Assembly: GCF_000215705.1 (NCBI RefSeq)
Contig: NC_015677.1
Span: 3,298,001-3,362,000, forward strand
From: Ramlibacter tataouinensis TTB310
Lineage (GTDB): Bacteria > Pseudomonadota > Gammaproteobacteria > Burkholderiales > Burkholderiaceae_C
Direction of reading: 5' to 3'
Length of the DNA: 64,000 nt
In this document: positions 49,543 to 57,165 of the stretch, in pieces
Numbering within the stretch: the first letter of the stretch is position 1
Layout of the letters: every line of letters begins with the position of its first letter
The notes under the pieces: model-generated
Told to the model about the DNA's origin: nothing
What the model saw: only the letters and a program-made list of their open reading frames with translations
The model's database searches: none
Translations under genes and position numbers: made by a program

Positions 49543-50349
49543 TCACTCCGTTCTGGCGCGCAGGCGATCGGTGCACGCGGCACGGAAGGCGGCGGTGATC
49601 GCGCAGTCAAGCGGGCTGGAGCCGTCCATCCATTCGATGTGCCACTGCACTCCGAGTGCAAAGGCATGGCCCTGCACGGAGATGGCCTCTACCACCCCGT
49701 CCTCCGCGTGCGCCTGGGCAAGGACGCGGGAGCCCAGACGGGAGACGCCCTGTCCATGCAGCGAGTTGACGCGAAAGTCGCTCTCGCCAAGATGCGCGGC
49801 ACGCGCCAGAGCCTCCAGTTGCGAACCCCTCGCCAAGCGCAGCGTATGCCTCGGCTGGTAACGCTGCTCGTAGGGGAGCTGCTTATCGGATCGGTGATCC
49901 ATGTTTCCCGCGATTGCATGAAGCTCCTGGTGCAGATCGCCGCCGAAAGCGACGTTGAGTTCCTGCATGCCACGGCAGATCCCCAGAATCGGAACATTGC
50001 TATCGAGGCAGTCCAAGATGAGCGGCAGTGTTGTCATGTCCCGCGCGTAGTCCGCACTGCCGAGCGGCTGAGTCTTGATGAAGGATCCACCCTGCAGGCG
50101 TACCCCCACGTTGCTAGGGGAACCGGTCAGCAACAATCCGTCCAGCCGCTCGACCAGGGCGGACAGCCCGCCCGGCGCCGACGGTGCTGCCGGGACTGCC
50201 GGCAGGAGCACGGGGACGGCATCGAGCGCGTTCACCACGTAGTCCACGTACTTGTGGAAGGCGGTATGGTGGGGCGTCGGCGGATAGTCCCCGAAAGCGA
50301 TGTTCCGCAGGCAGCACGACACACCGACGACGGGGCGGGCGGCGGTCAT
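49543..50349 (-). CDS. Class-I glutamine amidotransferase-like hydrolase, peptidase C26 type (operon gene 6)
   Basis: A 268-residue protein of the PuuD/gamma-glutamyl hydrolase group. The nucleophile C125 is in GICRGMQELN, and the His of the triad in GVQWHIEW near residue 235; NSLHGQGV is also conserved. The family cleaves gamma-glutamyl bonds, for instance gamma-glutamyl-GABA. In a biosynthetic operon it could remove a gamma-glutamyl protecting group from an amine (inference by analogy to glutamylated intermediates). The ATG overlaps the stop of the nucleotidyltransferase gene. Confidence 0.85.
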   Translation of the reverse strand: MTAARPVVGVSCCLRNIAFGDYPPTPHHTAFHKYVDYVVNALDAVPVLLPAVPAAPSAPGGLSALVERLDGLLLTGSPSNVGVRLQGGSFIKTQPLGSADYARDMTTLPLILDCLDSNVPILGICRGMQELNVAFGGDLHQELHAIAGNMDHRSDKQLPYEQRYQPRHTLRLARGSQLEALARAAHLGESDFRVNSLHGQGVSRLGSRVLAQAHAEDGVVEAISVQGHAFALGVQWHIEWMDGSSPLDCAITAAFRAACTDRLRARTE

Positions 50350-51380
50350 CGGAACAAAGCCCGCGTGGCCGGTGTGCGAGCGCCGTAAGCCTTCTTGCGA
50401 TAGTCGATCTCCATGTCTGAGTACTCCCCATCCCCTTTTTCCATCAGCTCGTCGATTGCGCTGCATGCTGCCATGCCCGAGGGCACTTCGGCGTAGGCCC
50501 CCAGGCGGTGCGCGCCTGCCGCAAAGATGTCATCGACGAAATCCATCAGCGCAAGGATGTACTCCTTGATTTCGCTTGCAGAGAGCCCGAAGCCGGCGCT
50601 TAGCAGGCGCAGGTACCTGGCGAGGAGCTTCGGTTCCGTTGCGCAGCGTTGGGCGGACTTGATGATCCACTTGCGATGGTAGTTGGTGTTCCCGCAAAGA
50701 TGCGTGTAAGCCTGGAACTGGGCAACCATGTTTTCGCGGGCGAGGTCGGCGCAGCGGACAAGGTCTCCTTCGTCCCAGGCGCCCAGGATGTCCAGGAGCA
50801 CCGAGAAGTCCGACGCCTTCCACCGATAGAGAAGGTATTGAAAGCGCACCAACCCTATCCTCGCCCGCAAGTCAGCCAGGTACTCGCCTCCAGCGAGGTC
50901 CCTTGCGTGAAACAGCCGATGCACAAAAGCCATGTCCCTGACGCCGAGGTATTTCGTCAGCAGCATGAGGGACCGCGTCGCATACGCAAAAGTCTCTCCG
51001 AGCTCTCGGGCAAGCGCCTCGACTTCCGACAACGTCCGGTATTCAATATCCACCTTGACGTGCGTGCCAGGAACGACGGTGTGGATCAGGAAGACTTCGG
51101 ACGCGGGGTCGGACCCCTTCAGGATGGAACGGTCAGGCGTTAGGACGCGGTAGTGCCTCCGGACGTCGATTTCGTGCCCCTGCCGCAGCCTCTCGGTGAT
51201 GACGTGGACGTCGATGTCCGAGTAGGCGTTGCCGATCCCCTCGATCAGCGAGCCGCCGATGAAGGCACCATCACCCGGTCTCAGGTAGGCGTTCTCGAGC
51301 ACGAAAGGTACCGGCAATCGCAGCGCCCCTTGGAGCAGAGGAATGGTCTCGTCTGCGTGCAGCAACGTTCTGTCAACCAT
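50346..51380 (-). CDS. Nucleotidyltransferase-fold protein (operon gene 5)
   Basis: A 344-residue protein of unknown function. Residues 38-60 (GAFIGGSLIEGIGNAYSDID) carry the GS-x10-D-x-D pattern of polymerase-beta-like nucleotidyltransferases: G42, G43, S44, D55, D57. A later acidic pair, D111 and E113 in VKVDIEYRT, fits the third metal ligand. The C-terminal 200 residues appear all-helical and I cannot assign them. It could transfer NMP to a small molecule or protein. The start overlaps the end of the NDK-like gene by eight bases, at TCCATGGTTGA. Confidence 0.7.
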   Translation of the reverse strand: MVDRTLLHADETIPLLQGALRLPVPFVLENAYLRPGDGAFIGGSLIEGIGNAYSDIDVHVITERLRQGHEIDVRRHYRVLTPDRSILKGSDPASEVFLIHTVVPGTHVKVDIEYRTLSEVEALARELGETFAYATRSLMLLTKYLGVRDMAFVHRLFHARDLAGGEYLADLRARIGLVRFQYLLYRWKASDFSVLLDILGAWDEGDLVRCADLARENMVAQFQAYTHLCGNTNYHRKWIIKSAQRCATEPKLLARYLRLLSAGFGLSASEIKEYILALMDFVDDIFAAGAHRLGAYAEVPSGMAACSAIDELMEKGDGEYSDMEIDYRKKAYGARTPATRALFR

Positions 51381-52368
51381 GGAAGACCTCCCGGAGCGAG
51401 CCCCGGATCGCGGCGCCCTGGGACTTCCAAGTCTGCAAGACGTCGTCGACCGAGCGCGCGTCCAAGATCGGGGACGCGCCCGCACGGTCATGCTTGATCA
51501 GTTCGGCCGACAGCGTCAGTCCATCCCACGAATCCAGGTCGATCCGGGCGGCGCACAAGGCCGAGCGCACCACGTCCAGCGGCAATTGCGCGCCTCGCTC
51601 GACGGCCCAGGCCAACTCGGCGGCGATCGATACCTCATCCTGGTGCGTCAGGCGCCGCAACACCTCTGCGGGGTCCACACTGTGCCGCTCGCTGGAACTT
51701 TCCAACTCCGTGACCTTCTGCCCCAGTGCGCCGTCCGGCACAGGGTCGCCGCCGCACCCCGGGATGCACGCAAGCAGGAGCGGCCGGAGTTCCTCAAGCG
51801 GCAGGAGGATTCCGAGTTCACGAACCAAGTCAGCCGGCTCGTCCGGACAGTGAACGAAGCCCAGCATCCTGTTGTGCATCGCCATGGCGGTCCGCAGGTG
51901 CTCGGCGCGGCGCCGCTCGGGGTGGGCTGATCCTTTGAGAGCCCACAGGTGAACGCATGCGGGCACGGTGGCACCGGCAGGGCCGCGCAGAAGCACCAGG
52001 AGAGAGTTGCTCTTGGCATTGACGCGGTGAGTCAGCCGCACGCGGTCCAGGGTGGCTGCGTTCCACTGGAAACGCCAGATGGCATTTGCATCGGCACGCC
52101 CGATGGCCACCGGCGTGTGCCCGACCGGGATGTAACCATGACGTGTGACGAAATCCAGCGCGACCCTGGTCAATCGGCGAGCGATCGCTTCGGGCTTGAT
52201 GACGAGGAACGTGTGCCCGTAGACGAAGTCGGGAATGCGCGGGCCGTGGGTCTCAAGCAGCGCCGACCAGCACTCATCGGCCGCGAATTCCGACGCATAG
52301 AGTTCGGCCTTGCGCTCCTGGACTGTCAGCATCGGCAGCGCGCTCGCGTATTCGAGACCTTGCGTCAC
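51373..52368 (-). CDS. Nucleoside-diphosphate-kinase-like protein with C-terminal extension (operon gene 4)
   Basis: A 331-residue protein. Residues 52-190 follow the NDK pattern: TFLVIKPEAIARR (K58), ALKGSAHPERRRAEHLRT, and VHCPDEPADLVRELG with H173 at the place of the phospho-histidine. The usual NDK is about 140 residues; here an N-terminal 45 and a C-terminal 140 residues are extra and unrecognised. The insert between the two motif groups also differs from ordinary Ndk. It is probably a specialised kinase, not the housekeeping enzyme. The end and start overlap its neighbours. Confidence 0.7.
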   Translation of the reverse strand: MTQGLEYASALPMLTVQERKAELYASEFAADECWSALLETHGPRIPDFVYGHTFLVIKPEAIARRLTRVALDFVTRHGYIPVGHTPVAIGRADANAIWRFQWNAATLDRVRLTHRVNAKSNSLLVLLRGPAGATVPACVHLWALKGSAHPERRRAEHLRTAMAMHNRMLGFVHCPDEPADLVRELGILLPLEELRPLLLACIPGCGGDPVPDGALGQKVTELESSSERHSVDPAEVLRRLTHQDEVSIAAELAWAVERGAQLPLDVVRSALCAARIDLDSWDGLTLSAELIKHDRAGASPILDARSVDDVLQTWKSQGAAIRGSLREVFHG

Positions 52369-53132
52369 TGTCGCGCTCCGCCCGCGGAACTTCGCGGATC
52401 ATTGTTCGGGGAGATGTTCGTGACTCTCGTGCCAAGCGCATCGTAGTAGAACATCATGGTTCGCGGCGAGTGAGAACGGCAGAGTTCGCGGATCCTGCCG
52501 ATCCGCTGCAGGCTGTGCCGCTCCGCCACGCGGATCGCCTTCAAAGTGGACACCGTGCCCTCGAGATCATCGTTGACCACGTGGTAATGGTGCTCGTCGA
52601 TGTACCCAAGGTCCTGAAGGGCCATCTGCTCCTTGATATAAAGCTCCTCGCCCGTTTCGGTTCCGCGCCCGTGCAGCCGGCGCAACAACTCCGAGAACGT
52701 CGGCGGCACTATGAATATGCCGACCACCTGCTCCCGGAACTGCCGTCTGAGATTGATGTACAGCTGCGGCGTGTAGTCGAACACCAGGTCGCGGCCCTCC
52801 GCGATCGCAGCCTCCAGAGGTGCGATCGGCGTGCCGTAGTACTTTCCCTCCGACGGGTTGACCCACTGTGCAAAGGCTTTGGCTTCGACCAGCCGCCGGA
52901 ACTCTCCGCGCGAGACGAACTGGTAAAGGCCGCTCTCGTCTGCGCGGTGTTGCGGCCGGGGCTTGCGCGTTGTGATGTTTGCCACGTAGCCAAGGTCCGA
53001 GCACTCCTGCCGCCATCTCTTGATCAGCGTGGTCTTGCCCGTGCCCCCCGGGCCCGAGAGGACATAGAAGGTCGCGCCGGGGTTGGCACGAAAGTCGATG
53101 TCAGGGACGGAACTCGTGCTGGAATCAACCAT
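52365..53132 (-). CDS. Guanylate-kinase-like protein (operon gene 3)
   Basis: A 255-residue P-loop kinase. GPGGTGKTT at residues 27-35, NITTRKPRP (53-60), YYGTP (98-102), IFIVPPTFSELLRRLHGRGTE and VVNDDLEGTVSTL all match guanylate kinase in order. Housekeeping enzymes are about 205 residues; the extra 45 at the C-terminus are not recognised. An acquired copy beside an NDK-like kinase and a nucleotidyltransferase suggests action on a nucleotide-like pathway intermediate or supply of a GTP-type donor. It overlaps the transketolase C half by eight bases. Confidence 0.78.
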   Translation of the reverse strand: MVDSSTSSVPDIDFRANPGATFYVLSGPGGTGKTTLIKRWRQECSDLGYVANITTRKPRPQHRADESGLYQFVSRGEFRRLVEAKAFAQWVNPSEGKYYGTPIAPLEAAIAEGRDLVFDYTPQLYINLRRQFREQVVGIFIVPPTFSELLRRLHGRGTETGEELYIKEQMALQDLGYIDEHHYHVVNDDLEGTVSTLKAIRVAERHSLQRIGRIRELCRSHSPRTMMFYYDALGTRVTNISPNNDPRSSAGGARQ

Positions 53133-54093
53133 GGAGGATGGCCTCTCCCGGCCGCGAGAGGCCGCGCAGCCATGCCGCGACTCTGGTCGCGATGGCCTCG
53201 GGTTGGAGGCCGAAGAGCGCGTGAAGGTCCTCGGTACTGCCCACGGGGGCGAACACCCCCGGCACGCTGATGCTCAGCATCGGCACGGGCGTGCCGCGTA
53301 CGACGACGGAGGCGACGGCGCTGAACAAGCCTCCTTCCCGCTGGTGATCCTCGACGCACACGAGGCGACGCGTCTCCCTGCAGGCCCGCGATATCGCCTT
53401 TACGTCAAGGGGCGCGAGACTGGACATGTTCAGCACGCGCGCCTCTATCCCTTCGCGTGCGAGCAGTGAAGCGGCCTCGAGCGCACCGTGCGCAGCGAAG
53501 CCCATGCTGAAGAGCGTGACGTCCTCGCCTTGCCGGAGTTCGGTAGCCTTGCCGAATTCAAAGGGCTGGGTGTGCGGTTGCAGCGAGGGGACCGGTATGC
53601 GATTGAGGCGAATGAAGACCGGGCCGACGTGTTCATGCGCGGCGCGGACCGCTTGTGCCGTCTCCGTGGCGTCTGAGGGTGCGGCGATCCGCAGACCGGG
53701 CAGCACGCGCATCCAGGCGATGTCCTCGATCGCGTGATGGGTGGGCCCCAGCGACCCGTAAGCGAAGCCTGCGCTGTTTCCGCATAGCTTGACGTTGGCA
53801 TCGGACAGTGCGATGTCGACCTTGATCTGCTCGAGGGCGCGGCCGGTGAGGAAGCAAGATGCCGCACAGACAAATGGGATCATCCCTGCGTTTGCAAGGC
53901 CTGCCGCAACCCCGACCATGTTCTGCTCGGCGATTCCGGCGTCGAAGAGTCGATCCGGGAATCGTGCCAGGAAGCCGGCGGCGCTGCTGGACGAAATGGA
54001 ATCGTTCACCACCATGCACACGCGAGCGTCCGTCGCCGCCAGATCCACGAGGGTGGCGGCGAAACTCGCGCGGGGATCTTCGGTAGCGTTCAT
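53125..54093 (-). CDS. Transketolase, C-terminal half (operon gene 2)
   Basis: A 322-residue protein with the pyrimidine-binding and C-terminal domains of a transketolase. The catalytic Glu is in FDAGIAEQNMVGVAAGLA, and YGSLGPTHHAIEDIAWMRVLPGLRI is the usual substrate-side block. With the N-terminal half encoded just upstream it forms a split transketolase, a form seen in catabolic and secondary pathways. It needs thiamine diphosphate. The start overlaps the N half by ATGA. Confidence 0.88.
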   Translation of the reverse strand: MNATEDPRASFAATLVDLAATDARVCMVVNDSISSSSAAGFLARFPDRLFDAGIAEQNMVGVAAGLANAGMIPFVCAASCFLTGRALEQIKVDIALSDANVKLCGNSAGFAYGSLGPTHHAIEDIAWMRVLPGLRIAAPSDATETAQAVRAAHEHVGPVFIRLNRIPVPSLQPHTQPFEFGKATELRQGEDVTLFSMGFAAHGALEAASLLAREGIEARVLNMSSLAPLDVKAISRACRETRRLVCVEDHQREGGLFSAVASVVVRGTPVPMLSISVPGVFAPVGSTEDLHALFGLQPEAIATRVAAWLRGLSRPGEAILHG

Positions 54094-54998
54094 TCGTGAG
54101 CAGCTGCCGCACCAAGCTCTCTAAAGGCCAGCTCCGCCTCGGCGCTGGTGGGCAGCTTGTGATGCCATGCCGCCTGCCCCTCCATGAAACTGACGCCCTT
54201 CCCTTTGCGGGTCCGGGCAAGGATGCAGCTGGGACGCCCCTTCTGCAGAGGTAGGCCGTCCAGGCACGCGAGAATCTGTTCCGCGCTGTGGCCGTCAACC
54301 TCCATCACCGACCAGCCAAACGCCCTCCACTTGTCCGCGAGCGGCTCCAAGCGGCACACCGACTCCGTGGCACGTCCCTGCTGCAGGCCGTTGCGGTCTA
54401 CGATGACCGTGAGATTGTCGAGGCCATGGGTGGCCGCCAGCATAGCCGCCTCCCAGTTGCTTCCCTCCTGCAATTCGCCATCCCCGGTGAGAACGAATGT
54501 CCGGCGGTCCGAACGGTGCAGGCGCGCCGCCAGGGCTGCGCCGACCGCGAAGGGAAGCCCGTGTCCGAGCGCTCCAGTGCACGTTTCGATGCCAGGGCTG
54601 TGGGCGGACGGATGACCTGCAAGCGCACCGTCTAGGCGTCCGTAATTGTCGAGAATCGATGCCGGCCACCAACCTAGCTCAATCAGAACACTATAAAGAG
54701 CAAGTGCTGCATGTCCTTTGCTCAAAATAAACCGGTCTCGGTCGGGGTGCTCGCTTTGCACGCATGGCTTCCTAAGGACGCCTGCGTAAAGAGCGGAAAT
54801 GAGGTCGGCCGCTGAGAAATCCGGACCGAGGTGGCCGAATTCGCTGCTCGAGGTAACCGCCAGGCAGCGAAGTCGGACCCGGTGTGCGATGGCGCTCGAA
54901 AATGCAGCGCGAGTTTGCAGAGATGCTTGGCGGTGCTGCTCCTGCTCTTGCTCTTGCGAATCGGTTTCCTGAAGATTTGGCGGGCTCGTCACACGCAT
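54090..54998 (-). CDS. Transketolase, N-terminal half (operon gene 1)
   Basis: A 302-residue protein with the thiamine-diphosphate-binding domain: FILSKGHAALALYSVL, AHSPGIETCTGALGHGLPFAVGAALA, the TPP motif GDGELQEGSNWEAAMLA and VDRNGLQQG. It pairs with the C half that follows. The ATG at 54998 has AGGAGGA upstream. The two-carbon donor and acceptor are unknown. It leads the nine-gene operon. The GC content falls noticeably across its first 200 bases and upstream. Confidence 0.88.
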   Translation of the reverse strand: MRVTSPPNLQETDSQEQEQEQHRQASLQTRAAFSSAIAHRVRLRCLAVTSSSEFGHLGPDFSAADLISALYAGVLRKPCVQSEHPDRDRFILSKGHAALALYSVLIELGWWPASILDNYGRLDGALAGHPSAHSPGIETCTGALGHGLPFAVGAALAARLHRSDRRTFVLTGDGELQEGSNWEAAMLAATHGLDNLTVIVDRNGLQQGRATESVCRLEPLADKWRAFGWSVMEVDGHSAEQILACLDGLPLQKGRPSCILARTRKGKGVSFMEGQAAWHHKLPTSAEAELAFRELGAAAAHE

Positions 54999-55034
54999 GA
55001 CATCTTCCTCCTGTATGGCAATGCAGCTCGGAGG

Positions 55035-55063
55035 ATTTAATCTGCAGATAATCGTTGACGCAA
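55035..55063 (-). promoter_or_regulatory. Candidate promoter of the nine-gene operon
   Basis: On the minus strand TTGCGT (-35, 55063-55058) and TTAAAT (-10, 55040-55035) are 17 bases apart, 37 bases before the transketolase start. Matches to the consensus are four of six each. The region is AT-rich compared with the surrounding DNA. No operator is obvious. Confidence 0.35.
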
Positions 55064-55179
55064 TCCTGTTAGATATGACAGGGGCTCTGCATGTGAGTCA
55101 GCATTAAGAGGAAATTGCAACCCCGAGGTTTGACCTGCAAGTTGGCCATTCGGCCGCACAAATTGAAACTACGGTTGAG

Positions 55180-55761
55180 ATGCTATACGACCCTTGGCTT
55201 GATCGCTGGCTTCCTCTGTTAACCCAGCAGTATTCGGGCGAGCTTGTCCTCGACATTGGTTGCGGTCATGGCGACGATCTCCGGACGCTCGCACGGGCCG
55301 GGTTCCGGGTAATGGGGTTCGACCGGTCGGCCGTTGCAGTTGCTCTCGCGCGCAGGCGTGTGCCAGGGGCGCGCATAGAACACACCGACTTTCGCGAGCG
55401 CTTTGCAGTGGGTGTTCCATCCCTTGGCGTAGTGGTAGCAAGTCTCTCGCTGCACTACTATCCGTGGGAGGAAACTTTAGCTCTCGTGGCGAAAATACGG
55501 AGCGCGCTTCGTCCTGGGGGGCTTTTACTTTGCCGACTCAACTCAACCACAGACCGCCACTTCGGTGCGGGCAGGGGCGATGAGATCGAGCCGAATCTTT
55601 TCCTGATCGATGGTCACCCAAAACGGTTTTTCGACGAGGAGTCCGTATCAGCGCTCTTTTCGAAGGGATGGAAAACACTGTCAATTCAACAGCTGCACAC
55701 ACGTAAATACCTGCGACAGAAGGCACTGTGGGAGGTCGTCCTTGAGCGTAGCGCTAATTGA
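55180..55761 (+). CDS. Class I SAM-dependent methyltransferase
   Basis: A 193-residue methyltransferase. Motif I is VLDIGCGHGDDLRTLA near residue 23, with GFDRSAVAVALAR after it; ASLSLHYYPWEETLALV and LRPGGLLLCRLNS give motifs IV and V. The acceptor is unknown. It is divergent from the nine-gene operon; in 55621-55680 I count 28 G/C of 60, against 40 of 60 in valS at 45001-45060. That composition suggests recent transfer. The start could lie upstream at an ATT codon, as the frame is open from 55108. It may belong with the operon or be a passenger. Confidence 0.75.
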   Translation: MLYDPWLDRWLPLLTQQYSGELVLDIGCGHGDDLRTLARAGFRVMGFDRSAVAVALARRRVPGARIEHTDFRERFAVGVPSLGVVVASLSLHYYPWEETLALVAKIRSALRPGGLLLCRLNSTTDRHFGAGRGDEIEPNLFLIDGHPKRFFDEESVSALFSKGWKTLSIQQLHTRKYLRQKALWEVVLERSAN

Positions 55762-56064
55762 CCGGTGCTAATTTACCCTGCGAATTGTCTTTCTACATAG
55801 GCATGTTGAAAGATGAGCATCATCGGTATTTTCAAAACATGCAGACGATGTCTTACGCCCTAAACTTCTATATGCCCGAGGTATCAGTCGGGGACTCACA
55901 AGCTCCGAGTTGTTTGAAAAGTTGTTTGAAAGTATTTCGCCGCACTCGGCGCCGCGACTCAGCTCCCAGATGAAGGAGCCGGCGAAAGCCGCAACCCAGC
56001 AAGCGCGGCAGCGCTGGAGACCGTCTTGGCGCCCGGTGTCTGGCTGAGGTAGCGCGACCTCTGG
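55762..56064. other. About 300 bases without a convincing gene
   Basis: Frames here are short and share no family pattern I know. The left part is AT-rich like the methyltransferase; from about 55960 the GC returns to the background. It contains a 12-base tandem duplication. No hairpin with a T-tract was seen between the convergent methyltransferase and dehydrogenase genes. This is the likely right edge of the acquired segment. Confidence 0.6.
55908..55931. repeat. 12-bp tandem duplication
   Basis: AGTTGTTTGAAA occurs twice in direct succession at 55908-55919 and 55920-55931. The sequence is AT-rich and lies at the edge of the acquired region. It may be a simple slippage product. Confidence 0.7.
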
Positions 56065-57060
56065 CTAGGGCGCCGACTCGCCAGCACCCAAGCTGTCCTC
56101 GAACGGCACGGGCTGGCTGGGAATCTGGTCGAAGATGCTGGTGCGCTGCGTGGTCAGGGTCTCGTGGATGCGGTGCGCCACGTACCAGCTGGCGCGCAGC
56201 CGGGCCTCGCGCGTGTGCGTGCCCAGACGCGGCGTCAGGTAAAGGTTGGACGCATCGTGCAGCGGCGAGCCCCGCGAGGCGAAGCCGGCCTCCGCGCCGT
56301 CCAACAGGCAAGCGTCGATGCGGCCGTCCGCCAGAGCGCGGGCCAGCGCTGCCGCATCGAACAGCTGCGAGCGGCTGATGCCCACCCACACCTGCCCGGG
56401 CTTGCAGTGCGCCAGCAGCTTGTCGTTGACGAAACCCTGGTAGCGCGAGGCATACATCACCTGCACGGACACGGCGTCGGCCTGGGACAGCACGTCGTTC
56501 AGTCCCAGCGGCTGGATGTGCAGGCGCGACCAGATCGGTGCCGTGTGGTGGATGGCCGGGTCGTAGCCGACCAGCCGCACGCCCAGCCCATGCAGCATGG
56601 GCGCGAGCGCGTGCGCCGTGGGCGCCAGGCCGACGATGCCTACCACGCTGCCGAACAGCTCGCGCCCGAGCCGCACTTCGGCATGCCGGTTGCCGCCCAA
56701 GGTGGCGCCGAGGCCGCGCCGGTACAGCAGTAGCAGGCTGGCCAGCAGGTACTCGGCGTTCGAGCGCACGTTCGCGGTACTGGCCTGTATCACCCGCACC
56801 TTGCGGTCGCGGCAGGCCTCCAGGTCGGTGTTGTCGGTGCCCACGTGCATGCGGGCGATGGCGCGCAGGCGCGGCGCGAAATCCAGGAATTCGCGCGTGA
56901 CCACCACCTTGCGCGGCAGCACCACGGCCTGGGCGTTGTAGAGGGCCTTGCGCAGCAGGCTGGCATCGATGGCCAGCTCGGGCCGGCACGCCACGGTGTG
57001 ACGCTCCTGCAGCCACGCCAGGGCCTCCGGCACCAGGCGCTCCGCAAGTAAGATGTCCAA
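56065..57060 (-). CDS. D-isomer 2-hydroxyacid dehydrogenase homologue with altered catalytic residues
   Basis: A 331-residue protein of the SerA/PdxB-like fold. The general architecture is kept, with a GTDNTDLEA block near residue 74 and the Arg of the triad in VGISRSQLFD (R230). However, the Rossmann GxGxxG is G144-x-A146-x-x-A149, and the catalytic His position in TPRLGTHT is R278. It may not bind NAD or catalyse the usual reaction. It is next to galU, but divergent. Another function, such as a regulator or corepressor-like role, is possible. Confidence 0.75.
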   Translation of the reverse strand: MDILLAERLVPEALAWLQERHTVACRPELAIDASLLRKALYNAQAVVLPRKVVVTREFLDFAPRLRAIARMHVGTDNTDLEACRDRKVRVIQASTANVRSNAEYLLASLLLLYRRGLGATLGGNRHAEVRLGRELFGSVVGIVGLAPTAHALAPMLHGLGVRLVGYDPAIHHTAPIWSRLHIQPLGLNDVLSQADAVSVQVMYASRYQGFVNDKLLAHCKPGQVWVGISRSQLFDAAALARALADGRIDACLLDGAEAGFASRGSPLHDASNLYLTPRLGTHTREARLRASWYVAHRIHETLTTQRTSIFDQIPSQPVPFEDSLGAGESAP

Positions 57061-57165
57061 GCTCGGCGTCCTTGTCTGACAGAGATATCAGCGGGTAGAT
57101 GACGCAGCCGTGTGAGCGCGCCGCAGAAACTGCGCAAACTTTAGCTACAAAACTGCACGTCGTCG

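Noticed and set aside
46734-54998. Phosphonate biosynthesis as the function of the acquired operon.
   Set aside because: No PEP mutase or phosphonopyruvate decarboxylase is encoded, so the kinases and nucleotidyltransferase cannot be placed in a known phosphonate route.
55758-55973. A 71-residue plus-strand frame after the methyltransferase.
   Set aside because: No ribosome site, no family pattern, and it runs through the 12-bp tandem duplication. Treated as non-coding.
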